From positions 277,284,330-277,348,329 of the forward strand of contig NC_061510.1 in the NCBI RefSeq assembly GCF_022539505.1: a stretch of DNA of 64,000 nt, written 5' to 3'. The DNA comes from Lolium rigidum (Eukaryota; Streptophyta; Magnoliopsida; Poales; Poaceae). A model generated the notes under the pieces. The model did no database searches. It worked only from the letters and a program-made list of their open reading frames with translations, and was not told the DNA's origin. The position numbers were made by a program, and so were the translations under genes. Position 1 is the stretch's first letter. Every line of letters begins with the position of its first letter. This document shows, piece after piece, positions 1 through 12,081 of this stretch.

Positions 1-205
1 ATCGACACCACCGCCATCTTCATCACCGCTGCTGTCTCCCATGAGGAGGGAGTAGTTCTCCATCGAGGCTAAGGGTTGTACCGGTAGCTATGTGGTTAAT
101 CTCTCTCCTATGTACTTCAATACAATGATCTCATGAGCTGCCTTACATGATTGAGATTCATATGAGCTTTGTATCACTATTAGTCTATGTGTTGTGGGTA
201 TACTT
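1..205 (+). mobile_element. LTR fragment, TGATACGTC/AGACATCA family
   Basis: This stretch is nearly identical to 13142-13345 and 24422-24620, which lie in the middle of two other LTR copies of the same family in this window. It therefore represents an internal slice of one LTR in plus orientation. The left end is cut by the window edge. On the right the match stops near 200-205, where unrelated sequence begins. No coding capacity is expected. Confidence 0.75.
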
Positions 206-334
206 CATGGGTGTACCATCGACAGCGCCTAGATCCGGCAAGCCCGGGTGGCCCACAGATGGTGATGAGGCATGTGGCCCATCGGGCGGCCCAGTTGCTG
301 TTGATCATGAAGGAAGAAGTCCGGCCCAGGATCG
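206..334. repeat. Unassigned repeat-like fragment before gap
   Basis: Short GC-moderate segment between the LTR fragment and the first assembly gap. It shows no reading frame of interest and no second copy in the window. Its purine-rich phrase at 307-320 recalls transposon DNA, but I cannot assign it to a family. Confidence 0.25.
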
Positions 335-434
335 NNNNNNNNNNNNNNNNNNNNNNNNNNNNNNNNNNNNNNNNNNNNNNNNNNNNNNNNNNNNNNNNNN
401 NNNNNNNNNNNNNNNNNNNNNNNNNNNNNNNNNN
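335..434. other. Assembly gap (100 N)
   Basis: Exactly 100 unknown bases, the usual placeholder for a gap of unknown size. The gag region, protease and 5' LTR expected before the gypsy pol that starts at 437 are missing, so the true gap is probably several kilobases or the join is not contiguous. Confidence 0.98.
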
Positions 435-436
435 GT

Positions 437-3083
437 TTATGTACGGACTATCGTAAGCTTAACGATGTCACCATCAAGAACAAATACCCCTTGCCAAAGA
501 TAGAAGACCTGTTTGACCAGCTGACAGGTGCAGTAGTATTCTCAAAGATTGATCTCAGGACTGGATACCACCAGCTAAAGATTCGTGCATCGGATATTCC
601 CAAAACTACCTTTACCACCAGATATGGATTATATGAGTACAATGTCATGTCATTTGGATTGACCAATGCCCCCGCTTATTTCATGAATCTCATGAATAAG
701 ATCTTCATGAACTTTCTGGATAAGTTTGTTGTCGTTTTCATCGATGACATCCTCATCTACTCCAAGTCTGAGGAAGAACATGAACAACACCTAGAAGCTT
801 TTCCGGAAACCCTTAGAGAGCATAAGCTGTATGCTAAGTTCAGCAAATGTGAGTTTTGGCTGAAGGAAGTAGGATTCCTAGGACATATTTTGTCTGCAGG
901 AGGAATTTCTGTAGATCCCGCCAAGATCAAAACTATTGCAGAATGGAAAGCCCCAACCACCCAGACCGAGGTCCGCGCTTTTCTTGGATTAGCCGGATAT
1001 TACCGCAAATTTGTAGAGGGTTTTTCGAGCATCGCTCGACCAATGACCCAACTGCTGAAGAAGGACAAGAAGTTCGAATGGACTGACAAATGTGAGGAGA
1101 GTTTTCAACAACTCAAGCTTAGACTGACCTCAGCCCCAATTCTAATCATGCCGGACATCACCAAACCCTTTGACGTTTACTGCGATGCATCCAAGATTGG
1201 TCTCGGATGTGTGCTTATGCAAGAAGGAAAAGTGATATCTTATCTGTCCCGGCAACTGAAGCAGCATGAGCAGAATTACCTAACCCATGACCTCGAACTT
1301 GCGTGACCGTAGTCTTAGCACCGAAGGTGTGGCGTCATTACCTCATGGGTAATCGTCGCGAGATCTATTCGGATCACAAGAGCACGAAGTATATCTTTAC
1401 CCGAAGGAGCTGAACATGAGGCAAAGAAGATGGTTAGAATTAATCAAAGATTATGATATGGAGATTCACTACCACCCCGGCAAGGCCAATGTGGTAGCGG
1501 ATGCGTTGAGTAGACTGCCGTGTCAGTTAAACTCAATGATAGCCGAAGAACAACCCAGCCTATACCAGGAGTTTGAGCAGCTTTAGAATGGAGTTAGTTA
1601 GTGAAGGATTCCTAGCCAGCATGGAGCTACAACCCACCTTGATTGGTCGGATCAAGGAAGCTCGAAGGGAAATGCCAGCATTAATGGAATCAAGACCCAG
1701 ATAGCCGCAGGAAAGGCACCAGGATTCACCGTAGATGAAGAAGGAGTCCTTTGGTACAACGGACGCCTGTGTGTACCGTCGGACTCAGGATTGAAGCAAG
1801 CCATTCTGAAGGAAGCCCATAACACCCTATACTCTATTCACCCCGGAGGTACCAAGATGTACCAAGATCTGAAGGAACAATTCTGGTGGAATGGAATGAA
1901 GAGGGAAATCGGAAGCTACATCGCTAAGTGTGATATCTGTCAGCGAGTCAAGGCAGAACATCAGCGACCCGCAGGACTACTGCAACCACTCCAGATTCCA
2001 GAATGGAAGTGGGACTCTGTAGGAATGGACTTCATCACCGGTTTGCCCAAATCCAGCAAAGGAAATGACTCCATATGGGTAGTTGTTGATAGATTGACTA
2101 AGGTAGCCCATTTCATCGCTGTCAAGACCACCTACCAAGGCCCAAAGCTAGCTGAGCTGTACATTTCCAGAATAGTCGCCCTACACGGAACCCCGAAGTC
2201 AATAGTGTCAGATAGAGGTTCACAATTCACCTCAAGATTCTGGCAGAAGGTGCATGAAGGACTAGGAACCCGCCTGAATTTCAGCACCGCCTATCACCCG
2301 CAGACCGATGGACAGACCGAGAGAGTCAACCAGATATTGGAGGACATGCTGAGAGCCTGTGTACTGGAATATGGATCCAAGTGGGAAGATTGCCTGCCTT
2401 ACGCAGAATTCTCTTACAACAATAGCTACCAAGCCAGTTTACAGATGGCCCCCTTTGAAGCTCTGTACGGAAGGAAGTGCCATACCCCCCTGAATTGGTC
2501 GGAAGTCGGAGAAAGTCAAGTCTTTGGACCTGATGTTCTTCGTGAAGCGGAAGAGAAGGTGCACAAGATCCGCGAATACCTCAAGACGGCGCAATCCAGA
2601 CAGAAGACTTACGCCGACAAGAGACGCCGAGAGATGACCTTTGAGATTGGATATTTCGTCTATCTCAAAGTATCCCCCCTGAAAGGAATGCAGAGATTTC
2701 ACCTGAAAGGAAAGCTTGCACCCCGATATGTCGGACCCTTCAAAGTTCTGAGTCGCCGAGGAGAAGTATCTTATCAACTGGAGTTGCCTGAAGAAATGTC
2801 GGCTGTGCACGACGTGTTTCACATCTCACTCCTTCGGAAGTGCCTTGAAGTTCCTGAGAAGGCCGAAGTGTTCAAAAACATCGATCACCGTTCGGTAGAT
2901 ATCAACCAAGACCTGACATACCGCGAAGTGCCAATTCGCATCTTGGAAGAAGCATATAGAACCACCCGCACCCGAAGCATCAAGTTCCTGAAGATACAGT
3001 GGAGCAATCATACCGAAGATGAAGCCACTTGGGAGCGAGAGGAAGATATGAAGAAGGAATACCCAGATCTCTTTAGCACCTAA
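437..3083 (+). pseudogene. Ty3/gypsy chromovirus pol (RT-RNaseH-INT-chromodomain), broken
   Basis: This encodes the C-terminal two thirds of a gypsy polyprotein, which would copy and integrate element DNA. In order it shows reverse transcriptase (frame open 437-1303, active-site FIDDILIYS near 739-765), RNase H (CDAS near 1180), an integrase zinc region (paired His then CDIC at about 1806-1940), an integrase core with acidic residues in MDFITG, VSDRG and QILED, a GPF-type C-terminal module (YVGPFKV) and a terminal chromodomain-like segment from about 2930. That order is known for Tekay/Del-type chromoviruses. The frame is broken by at least four small indels, near 1303-1310, 1402, 1582 and 1662, all in RNase H and the RNase H-integrase linker. 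The integrase frame is then open to the TAA at 3083. The 5' part is lost in the gap. The copy cannot make a full Pol protein. Confidence 0.9.
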
Positions 3084-3116
3084 TTTTCTTTAAGATCTCG
3101 GGATGAGATCTTTTGT

Positions 3117-3130
3117 AAGGGGGAAAGGTT
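3117..3130 (+). promoter_or_regulatory. Polypurine tract before 3' LTR
   Basis: A purine run (AAGGGGGAAAGG then TT) sits 33 bases after the pol stop codon and abuts the TGTAACATCC start of the LTR. This is the expected position of the plus-strand primer of a gypsy element. Confidence 0.8.
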
Positions 3131-6100
3131 TGTAACATCCCAAAATTTCAAATAAAGGAAGAAGAACAATTCCAAATATCCAAATTTCAGAACCAACAAA
3201 AAATTTATTTTGCATATAGTACCCTGCCTAGGACTTGTGCATTTTGAGTGATATGCCATGATGATTGTTATCTTGTGTATGTGATAAATTCCAAAACCCT
3301 AGAATGATCAAGTGATGATCACCAACCAAATAGATCAAAAAGAGAAAAATCAAATATTCATAAAATCCTAAAAACCCTAACATATGGTCTATGTCATTTT
3401 TGTAAATTTGACCCTAGACCCATTTGATCTTCACCAATACTTGTAATATGATATTAAAGAGTAATTACAACTTTGAGAATCAAGGATATACCATTTAAAT
3501 CAAATTCAACAATTAAAATAGGATCACATGAAATAATGGTCATTTCTGACTTTTATAGTCTGGTCACCACTTTGAGCCTCTCTATTTCAAAATTTCTAAA
3601 CTAAACAAATCCAACTCTTTGCATGACATCCAAGTACACAACAAGGTGAACAACTTTTGTAAAGATCATGATACCAAATTCTTTTTGGATCAAGAGATAG
3701 GATCAAGCAAAGATGAGACATTGGAACATATGCAAGATTCACAAAATTCAAAATGTGTTCAAACCTGGCCAAACCTTGACCACCACTTGACCTAGCCATA
3801 CTCCCCTGACCTAACCCTACCTAGCCCATGCAAGAGATCGACATGGACACGACCAGAACATGGCTGGCCATGGCCATGCCGACCCCGTTCCACCTCGACA
3901 CCCTCCCCTCTCATCTCTGCCTCTCCACTCCTCTCCACCTTGCCAAACACGAAGCCAAAGATCCCAGAAGATCGCCAGTACAAGCCCTTGACCACGAGGA
4001 CGACGACAGGACCCGGACGACGCGCGCCCAGGTACGCCCAGGTACGCCGCGAGCGGCATGGGCGACGTCACTGGCGCACGGACGCGCGCGACCCGGCCAC
4101 GCGGCGCTCGCCGTACCTCGCCGTACCCCGACCAAGCCCGCGCGCCACGGTACCTTACTCGCCACGCGGAGCTCGCCGGACACGCTCGCGTCATGCCTTG
4201 GCGACCACGGCCGCTAGAGAGGACGAACGCGCCCGCCATTGCCGCGCCAGTACACGCACGGTCCCGACCACCCTACGCATCCCCTTGTCGCGCCGTTCAC
4301 GCTCATAGCTTCGACGTGACGTCGTGAACACGCCCGCGTCGCCGCCTAGCCCTCTACCCTACCGGAGCGGCCGCGCCCTTGTCGACTTGCCGCAGCACCC
4401 ACGGCACCCCCTCCTTGCTATAAATAGAGGCCTCCCCTCGACAATCCAAGCACACCACCATGACCACCTCTCACCACCGCCTCGCTCAGCACCAGTAGCC
4501 ACCTCAATCGTCGCCAGAGCAAGCTCAATCGGAAGATCGGAGCCGCAGAAGCCCTGCAGCAATAGCCGTCGATCCAGGCCTCCTCAAGCGACGCCACTGC
4601 TACCAGGAGCTTCGCCGTCGTCTACAACCTCGTCAAGCATACTGCAAACCCTAGCTGGAGCCACCGTAAGCCCTCCGACCCCCTACCTGCGCCGCCGGCG
4701 AGCTTCTCTCTCACCGTCGACGACGACACGCCTGTGTCGTTCGATCTAGTTCTAATCCAACGCACCACGATGCTCCATACCGTTTCGGGTTTAAAGAGCC
4801 GCTGACATGCGGGACCCACACTGTCAGGCGGCCCACTCGCACTGGATGCGCTGTTGGGCTGAGCAGGCCGTTAGTTTAAAAACCTGGCCCGTTAGCTTTT
4901 CCTGCCGGCCTATTTAATTCAAACTTCGTTTAATAAATTTAGTTTGAATTCAATACTGAACCCAACTTTGAAAATTCATAGAATCTGTTTGGCCTGGCCA
5001 AATTTAACAAACTTTATATATTTGGAAAGCTAGTAAAAAGATCTACATTATGCCACTGGTCTCACCTCGAGATCTGTTGTGGGAATAAAATGATAAAAAG
5101 AAGAAGGCAGGGACTTTTTCATATTCAAATAATTATTAAAAATCAACCAAAATAGATATTTAATTAATTCCAACTCCAATAGCTCACATTTGACTTGCAC
5201 TAATTGTTTCTGCAAGAAAATGGTGTGGTCACTTTGCATGATCATGCCCTAGTTTAATTAATGGACAATATGGCTAGTTTAGTTAAGGGATATTGTCCAA
5301 AACTATTATGTAAGTCTTATGAAGGATTTTCCCTCATTTAAATCTTGTCCCAAATGAATTCATGAGATGTTTGTACCCCTGGTCCAAACACTCCTATATG
5401 AATATTTGGAGATTTAAATCATTTGTGGAATTATAAAATGGTATGAGGTGACCTACCTCATTTAAATCATTTTCTCAAATAATGATAATGAATGATTGAC
5501 TTAGGTCAATATGAATTCATGTATGGTTATTTGAGAAGTTAAATCTTAAGAAGATTTCAATGGGAGGAAATTATTTTTCTCAAAGACTAAATGGAAATTA
5601 TTAATCACATATGTAATGAGAGGAAATTACTTTTCTTTAATAAAGAACACCAATGAATCTAATTATTTTATGTGTGTGCTTAGCATAGTTTGTGTGAAGT
5701 AATGATGTGCTTAGTATAGCTTTTGAGCTGGTTTAGTGATTATACCTCGTATTCAAATTTAGACGCTAACACCGGAGATTATCAAGAGGAAGGAGAATTC
5801 TACCCAGAAGAGGAAGAAGAAAACCTAGAGAACTACCAAGGCAAGATAATACTCTTGCAAAGTGCAAAGCTCTCCTTGAGCAAGGCACCATGATTCTTAC
5901 CTTTCTTCGTACAAGCCTATCTTATATTTACACTATACAAGTTTTACTTGTTGTGTTTACAAAGGATGGATTAAAATTGGTCTAGAGAACAAGATTACTA
6001 GATTTGTAAAGTTAGTCTCATAGATAGCAAAGCAATGTAGCACCCCTCATGATTAGTGCTAGTGCTAAAATACTAAAACTTTGACTACTCTAGATGGGAA

Positions 6101-7234
6101 CATATGAATTGTTGAATTTGAAACTTTGGAATGATGAGACATTCCATTGAATGATTTGAAGTGGAATATGAACAAGAGAAGATAGTGATTTTTGATAAAA
6201 CCCTGATACTGGTTTGAATGCGATACCTTTCCAATTTTTGAGTACCCCCACAATACCTAATTATGGGTAGGGCTTAACTGGAAGTTTATAGATTTTAGTA
6301 TGAGTTCCCTCTAAACACACGTCATAGGGGTTATGCCGAGGCTGCCTCCGTTGTTGAGAAATGATGTGTATTGAGGTGAAATTGTACGGCCAAGCCCTGT
6401 GCAGTTCCCAGGTTAACAGCTTGGTTTTCACCTGGGAGGCCAAGCTCATGGGGAGAGGTGCTCATACTAGGATTTGTAAGTGAAAGGTTATGGTTGATGA
6501 TCCGCGTACTGTGTTACGATGATTCAGAGTTATTCCGACGGATGAAATCAAATGGTGTGGCACAAGTGTGCAACCTTTGCAGAGTGTAAATCTATTCGAA
6601 TAGCCGTGTCCACGGTTACGGACGGTTGGAAGGGCCATACAGTTTCCGGTGTCAGATTTTTGAAAACCTTAGTGAATGTGAATGGTGACTTGGTGACTTG
6701 TTGGAATTACAACCAATGTTGTGGGAATGACACTAATGTTCCCACTTGAGTTAGTTAGCACATGATCAAATACTTGTGAATTAAAATATGGCTTATGCAA
6801 ATTAAACTAGAGCTTAGCATCTTTACTCCAAGAGTTGGCATTTTACATTAGTATTAGTTGCAAGTACTTAAAGTACTTACGGCTTTGTCCCTGGCTATTC
6901 AAATGGTCAGAGTACGATGATGAACAAAACTATCACGAGGATGACCAGCAGGACGCCTACGACAACTAGGGGTTTCTGACGTCAAAAGTTGGCATGTGGA
7001 CTAGAGAGTCCATCTGTAGTTACGCTTCCGCTATGTATGAACTGGTGTATGTATGTTGATTGAGAGATCAACTATTTATGTAAGATGAATCATGTGATTC
7101 GATATTGTAAGACACTATGGCTTGTAATAAATAATGACTGTGATATTCGACTATTATGCCTCGCAACAACATTATCCTGGGATTGCGATGAATGACATAA
7201 TAGGCATCCGGACTTAAAAATCCGGGTGTTGACA
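3131..7234 (+). mobile_element. Long 3' LTR of the chromovirus (4.1 kb)
   Basis: The LTR starts TGTAACATCC directly after the polypurine tract and ends in GTGTTGACA, so it has matching TGT...ACA ends. The next base (7235) resumes the minus-strand non-autonomous element that it interrupted. GAGAG at 7235-7239 is the expected right target duplication, and its partner lies outside the window. Most of the LTR is AT-rich, but about 3830-4860 is strongly GC-rich and holds a TATAAATA box at 4419-4426. The frames of up to 141 codons in that stretch show no recognisable protein. At 4104 bp it is long for an LTR. Long LTRs are known in the Tekay lineage. Confidence 0.8.
4419..4426 (+). promoter_or_regulatory. 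TATA box of chromovirus LTR
   Basis: TATAAATA in the GC-rich part of the LTR, followed by a C/A-rich leader, fits a U3/R promoter. The start site would lie about 30 bases downstream. Confidence 0.6.
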
Positions 7235-9493
7235 GAGAGAAATAGGTGAACTGACTCAACATAAAAGTAAAAGAAAGGCCCTTCGCAGAGGGAAGCATTG
7301 ATTGCTATATTTGTGCTAGAGCTTTGGTTTTGAAAACAAGAAACAATTTTGTCAACGGTAGTAATAAAGCATATGTATCATCTAAATTATATCTTACAAG
7401 TTGCAAGCCTCATGCATAGTATACTAATAGTGCCCGCACCTTGTCCTAATTAGCTTGGATTACCGGGATTATCATCGCAATACACATGTTTTAACCAAGT
7501 GTCACAAAGGGGTACCTCTATGCCGCCTCGTACAAAGGTCTAAGGAGAAAGCTCGCATTTGGATTTCTCGCTTTTGATTATTCTCAACTTAGACATCCAT
7601 ACCGGGACAACATAGACAACAGATAATGGACTCCTCTTTAATGCATAAGCATGTAGCAACAATTAATGTTCTCATATGAGATTGAGGATGTATGTCCAAA
7701 ACTGAAACTTCCACCATGATTCATGGCTTTAGTTAGCGGCCCAATGTTCTTCTCTAACATTATGCATGCTCTAACCATTAAATGAGTGGTAAATCTCCCT
7801 TACTTCAGACAAGACGGACATGCATAGCAACTCACATGATATTCAACAAAGAGTAGTTGATGGCGTCCCCAGGAACATGGTTATCGCACAACAAACAACT
7901 TAATAAGAGATAAAATGCATAAGTACATATTCAATACCACAATAGTTTTTAAGCTATTTGTCCCATGAGCTATATATAGCAAAGGTAAAGAATGGAAATT
8001 TTAAAGGTAGCACTCAAGCAATTTACTTTCGAATGGCGGAGAAATACCATGTAGTAGGTAGGTATGGTGGACACAAATGGCATAGTGGTTGGCTCAAGGA
8101 TTTTGGATGCATGAGAAGTATTCCCTCTCGATACAAGGTTTAGGCTAGCAAAGTTATTTGAAACAAACACAAGGATGAACCGGTGCAGCAAAACTCACAT
8201 AAAAGACATATTGTAAACATTATAAGACTCTACACCGTCTTCCTTGTTATTCAAAACTCAATACTAGAAATTATCTAGACTTTAGAGAGACCAATTATGC
8301 AAACCAAATTTTAGCAAGCTCTATGTATTTCTTCATTAATAAGTGCAAAGTATATGATGCAAGAGCTTAAACATGAGCACAACAATTGCCAAGTATCAAA
8401 TTATTCAAGACATTTTAGAATTACTACATGTAGCATTTCCCGATTCCAACCATATAACAATTTAACGAAGAAGATTCAACCTTCGCCATGAATACTATGA
8501 GTAAAGCCTAAGGACATATTTGTCCATATGCAACAGCGGAGCGTGTCTCTCTCCCACACAATGAATGCTAGGATCCATTTTATTCAAACAAAAACAAACC
8601 GACGCTCCAAGCAAAGCACATAAGATGTGATGGAATAAAAATATAGTTTCGGGGGAGGAACCTGATAATGTTGTCGATGAAGAAGGGGATGCCTTGGGCA
8701 TCCCCAAGCTTAGACGCTTGAGTCTTCTTAAAATATGCAGGGGTGAACCACCGGGGCATCCCCAAGCTTAGACTTTTCAGTCTTCTTGATCGTAGTATAT
8801 CATCCTCCTCTCTTGACCCTTGAATACTTCCTCCACACCAAACTCGAAACAAACTCATTAGAGGGTTAGTGCATAATCAAAAATTCAAATGTTCAGAGGT
8901 GACACAATCATTCTTAACACTTCTGGACATTGCCCAAAGCTACTGGAAGTCAATGGAACAAAGAAATCCATCCAACACGAGCAAAACAGGCAATGCGAAA
9001 TAAAAGGCAGAATCTGTCAAAACAGAACAGTCCGTAAAGACGAATTTTAAAGTGGCACTAGACTTGCTCGGATGAAAATGCCCAAATTGAATGAAAGTTG
9101 CGTACATATCTGAGGATCACGCACGTAAATTGGCAGATTTTTCTGAGTTACCTACAGAGAATTCTTCCCAGATTCGTGACAGACAGAAATCTGTTTCTGT
9201 GCAGTAATCCAAATCTAGTATCAACCTTACTATCAAAGACTTTACTTGGCACAACAATGCAATAAAATAAGATAAGGAGAGGTTGCTACAGTAGTAACAA
9301 CTTCCAAGACTCAAATATAAAACAAAAGTACTGTAGCAAAATAAACACATGGGTTATCTCCCAAGAAGTTCTTTCTTTATAGCCATTAAGATGGGCTCAG
9401 CAATTTCAATGATGTTCGCGCAAGAAATAAGATTTGAAGCAAAAGAGAGCATCAAGAAGCAAATTCAAAACACATTTAAGTCTAACATGCTTC

Positions 9494-10132
9494 CTATGCA
9501 TAGGAATCTTGTAAATAAACAAGTTCATGAAGAGCAAAGTAACAAGCATAGGAAGATAAAACCGAGTGTAACTTCAAAAATTTCAGCATATAGAGAGGTG
9601 TTTTAGTAACATGAAAATTTCTACAACCATATTTTCCTCTCTCATAATAACTTTCAGAGGCATCATGAACAAACTCAACAATATAACTATCACATAAAGC
9701 ATTCTTATTCTGAGTCTCATGCATAAAATTATTACTACTCCCAACATAAGCATAATCAATTTTATTAGTTGTAGTGGGAGCAAATTCAACAAAGTAGCTA
9801 TCATTATTATTCTCATCAAGTGTAGGAGGCATAGTATAATCATAATAAAATTTACTCTCCATAGTAGGCGGCACCAAAAGACCACTATCATTATAATCAT
9901 CATATATGGGAGGCAAAGTATCATCAAAGAAAATTTTCTCCTCAATGCTTGGGGGACTAAAAATGTCATGCTCATCAAAACCAGCTTCCCCAAGCTTAGA
10001 ATTTTCCATATCATTAGCAACAATGGTGTTCAAAGCGTTCATACTAATATGTTCCATAGGTTTTTTAATTTTCGCATCAAACCATCCATGTCTTAAATCA
10101 GGAAATAGAATAAGAAGCTCATTGTTGTCCAT
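9494..10132 (-). CDS. Unknown protein of non-autonomous LTR element
   Basis: A 212-codon frame 210 bp inside the primer binding site of the minus-strand element. I do not recognise a domain. It is acidic and rich in Asn, Asp and Tyr, with repeated acidic Pro-Pro-Thr-like phrases in the middle. The C-terminal third contains CDSYIVEF, then YYERGKYGCRN and TKTPLYMLK. The same block occurs in the plus-strand relative at 16662-16780 (CDSYIVEF, YYEKGKYGCRN, TKTPLYMLK). The N-terminal half is not shared with that copy. The frame ends with a hydrophobic tail. It is probably a structural or Gag-like protein of the element, but that is inference. Confidence 0.5.
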   Translation of the reverse strand: MDNNELLILFPDLRHGWFDAKIKKPMEHISMNALNTIVANDMENSKLGEAGFDEHDIFSPPSIEEKIFFDDTLPPIYDDYNDSGLLVPPTMESKFYYDYTMPPTLDENNNDSYFVEFAPTTTNKIDYAYVGSSNNFMHETQNKNALCDSYIVEFVHDASESYYERGKYGCRNFHVTKTPLYMLKFLKLHSVLSSYACYFALHELVYLQDSYA

Positions 10133-10228
10133 TATGCCTAACTAGTGTAAACAAGAAACAAAAAGATGCAATTGCAGGATCTAAAGGAAATAGCTTCGAG
10201 CACACACACAACGGCAACGAGAAAAGTA

Positions 10229-10360
10229 CTTAGTTACCCGGGACCGGAGTATGAGTGCCTTTTACCTTTCCTCCCCGGCAACGGCGCCGTGAAAAGTGCT
10301 TCGTTGCCGGGATCCGGTGTGTGAGTGCCGTTTACCTTTCCTCCCCGGCAACGGCGCCGT
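10229..10360 (-). repeat. Tandemly repeated primer binding site region (period about 70 bp)
   Basis: Two full copies of a roughly 70-bp unit each contain TCCCCGGCAACGGCGCC (10272-10288 and 10342-10358), with a degenerate third copy to the left. On the minus strand this is TGGCGCCGTTGCCGGGG-like, complementary to the 3' end of plant tRNA-Asp. Only the LTR-proximal copy is correctly placed to prime. Confidence 0.8.
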
Positions 10361-10369
10361 AAAAGTGCT

Positions 10370-12081
10370 TGATGTCTACGGGTGCTTCTATTCTTGTAGA
10401 CAGTGTTGGGCCTCCAAGAGCAGAGGTTTGTAGAACAGCAGCAAGTTTCCCTTAAGTGGATCACCCAAGGTTTATCGAACTCAAGGAGGAAGAGGTCAAA
10501 GATATCCCTCTCATGCAACCCTACAACCACAAAGCAAGAAGTCTCTTGTGTCCCCAACACACCTAATAGGTGCACTAGTTCGGCGAAGAGATAGTGAAAT
10601 ACAGGTGGTATGAATAAGTATGAGCAGTAGCAATGGCACCAGAAAAGTGCTTGCTGGCGTGCAGTTGATGGTAGTAATATTGCAGGAAGTAAAGATGCAG
10701 TAAAACAGTAAACAAGCAGCGATAGCAGTATTTAGGAACAAGGCCCAGGGATCATACTTTCACTAGTGGACACTCTCAACATTGATCACATAACAGAATA
10801 AATAGATAGATGCTAGACTCTACACCCTCTTGTTGGATGATGAACACCACTAATCGTGTAGGATTACACGAACCCTCAATGCCGGAGTTAACAAGCTCCA
10901 CAATATTCAATGTTCATATTTAAATAACCTTAGAGTGCATGACAGATCAACATAACCAAACCAAGTACTAACATAACATGCACACTATCACCTTCACACT
11001 ACGAAAGGAGGAATAGATCACATCAATACTATCATAGCAATAGTTAACTTCATAATCTACAAGAGATCACAATCATAGCCTACGCCAAGTACTACACGAT
11101 GCACACACTCGTCACCATTACACCGTGCGGGAGGAATAAACTACTTTAATAACATCACTAGAGTAGCACACGGATAAATTGTGATACAAAACACATTGCA
11201 ATCATAAAGAGATATAAATAAGCACTTCACTATGCCATTCATAACGAGTGAATAAGTATTCTCGTGAAATATAGCCTAAGAGACCCACACGGTGCACACA
11301 CTCGTCACCTTTACACACGTGGGACAAGGAGTCTGCGGAGATCACATAAGTAAAATCCACTTGACTAGCATAATGACATCTAGATTACAAGCATCATCAT
11401 ATGAATCTCAATCATGTAAGGCAGCTCATGAGATTATTGTATTGAAGCACGTAGGAGAGAGATGAACCACATAGCTACCGGTACAGCCCCGAGCCTCGAT
11501 GGAGAACTACTCCCTCCTCATGGGAGACAGCAGCGTTGATGAAGATGGCGGTGGTGTCGATGGAGAAGCCTTCGGGGGCACTTCCCCGTCCCGGCGGCGT
11601 GCCGGAACGGAGACTCCTGTCCCCCGGATCTTGGCTTCGCGATGGCGGCGGCTCCGGAAGGTTTCTCGTACCGTGGCTTTTTCCGTATCGTGTTTTAGGT
11701 CGGGGACCTTTATATAGGCGAAGAGGCGGCGTCGGAAGGTCAACGAGGCGACGACACAACAGGGGGCGCGGGCCCCCTTGGCCGCGCCAGCTCGGTGTCC
11801 GGTGGCCCGGTGGCCCCCTTTGGCCTCTCTCGGGTGTTCTGGAAGCTTCGCGTGATCCTAAGATGCTGGGCGTTGATTTCGTCTGATTCCGAGAATATTT
11901 CCTTACTAGGATTTCTGAAACCAAAAACAGCAGAAAACAGCAACTGGCCCTTCGGCATCTCGTCAATAGGTTAGTTCCGGAAGACGCATAAATATGACAT
12001 AAAGTATGCATAAAACATGTAGATATCATCAATAATGTGGCATGGAACATAAGAAATTATCGATACGTCGGAGACGTATCA
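10370..12081 (-). mobile_element. 5' LTR of minus-strand element
   Basis: On the minus strand it begins TGATACGTCTCCGACG at 12081 and ends AGACATCA at 10370 (1712 bp). The sequence parallels the solo LTRs at 12710-14146 and 23812-25432 over its length. A primer binding site follows its inner end, so it is a 5' LTR and not a solo LTR. The flanks GTGCT and AGCAA differ, which agrees. Confidence 0.85.

Larger units (their letters stand above)
7235..12081 (-). mobile_element. Minus-strand non-autonomous LTR retrotransposon, 5' LTR plus internal region
   Basis: Read on the minus strand, this is a 5' LTR (12081 down to 10370), then a primer binding site (10358-10342), then an internal region running to 7235. 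There the chromovirus LTR interrupts it. The internal order matches the plus-strand element at 15360-19420: a protein-coding segment, the 'cttcttgggagataaccc' segment at about 9350-9370, the AAGCTTGGGGATGC repeats at 8700-8780, and the segment at 7270-7290 that matches 18930-18970. No gag, protease, RT or integrase was found, so it must rely on another element's enzymes. The 3' LTR lies outside the window. Resembles abundant Triticeae families of the Sabrina/WHAM sort, but I cannot fix the family name. Confidence 0.75.

Noticed and set aside
4324..4749. 141-codon frame in the GC-rich part of the chromovirus LTR
   Set aside because: Low-complexity Pro/Ser/Arg composition, overlaps other frames of similar length, and lies downstream of the LTR TATA. 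No domain.
10272..10358. tRNA-Asp gene fragments
   Set aside because: Only the 17-18 bases complementary to the tRNA 3' end are present, as expected for retrotransposon primer binding sites. No cloverleaf can be formed.
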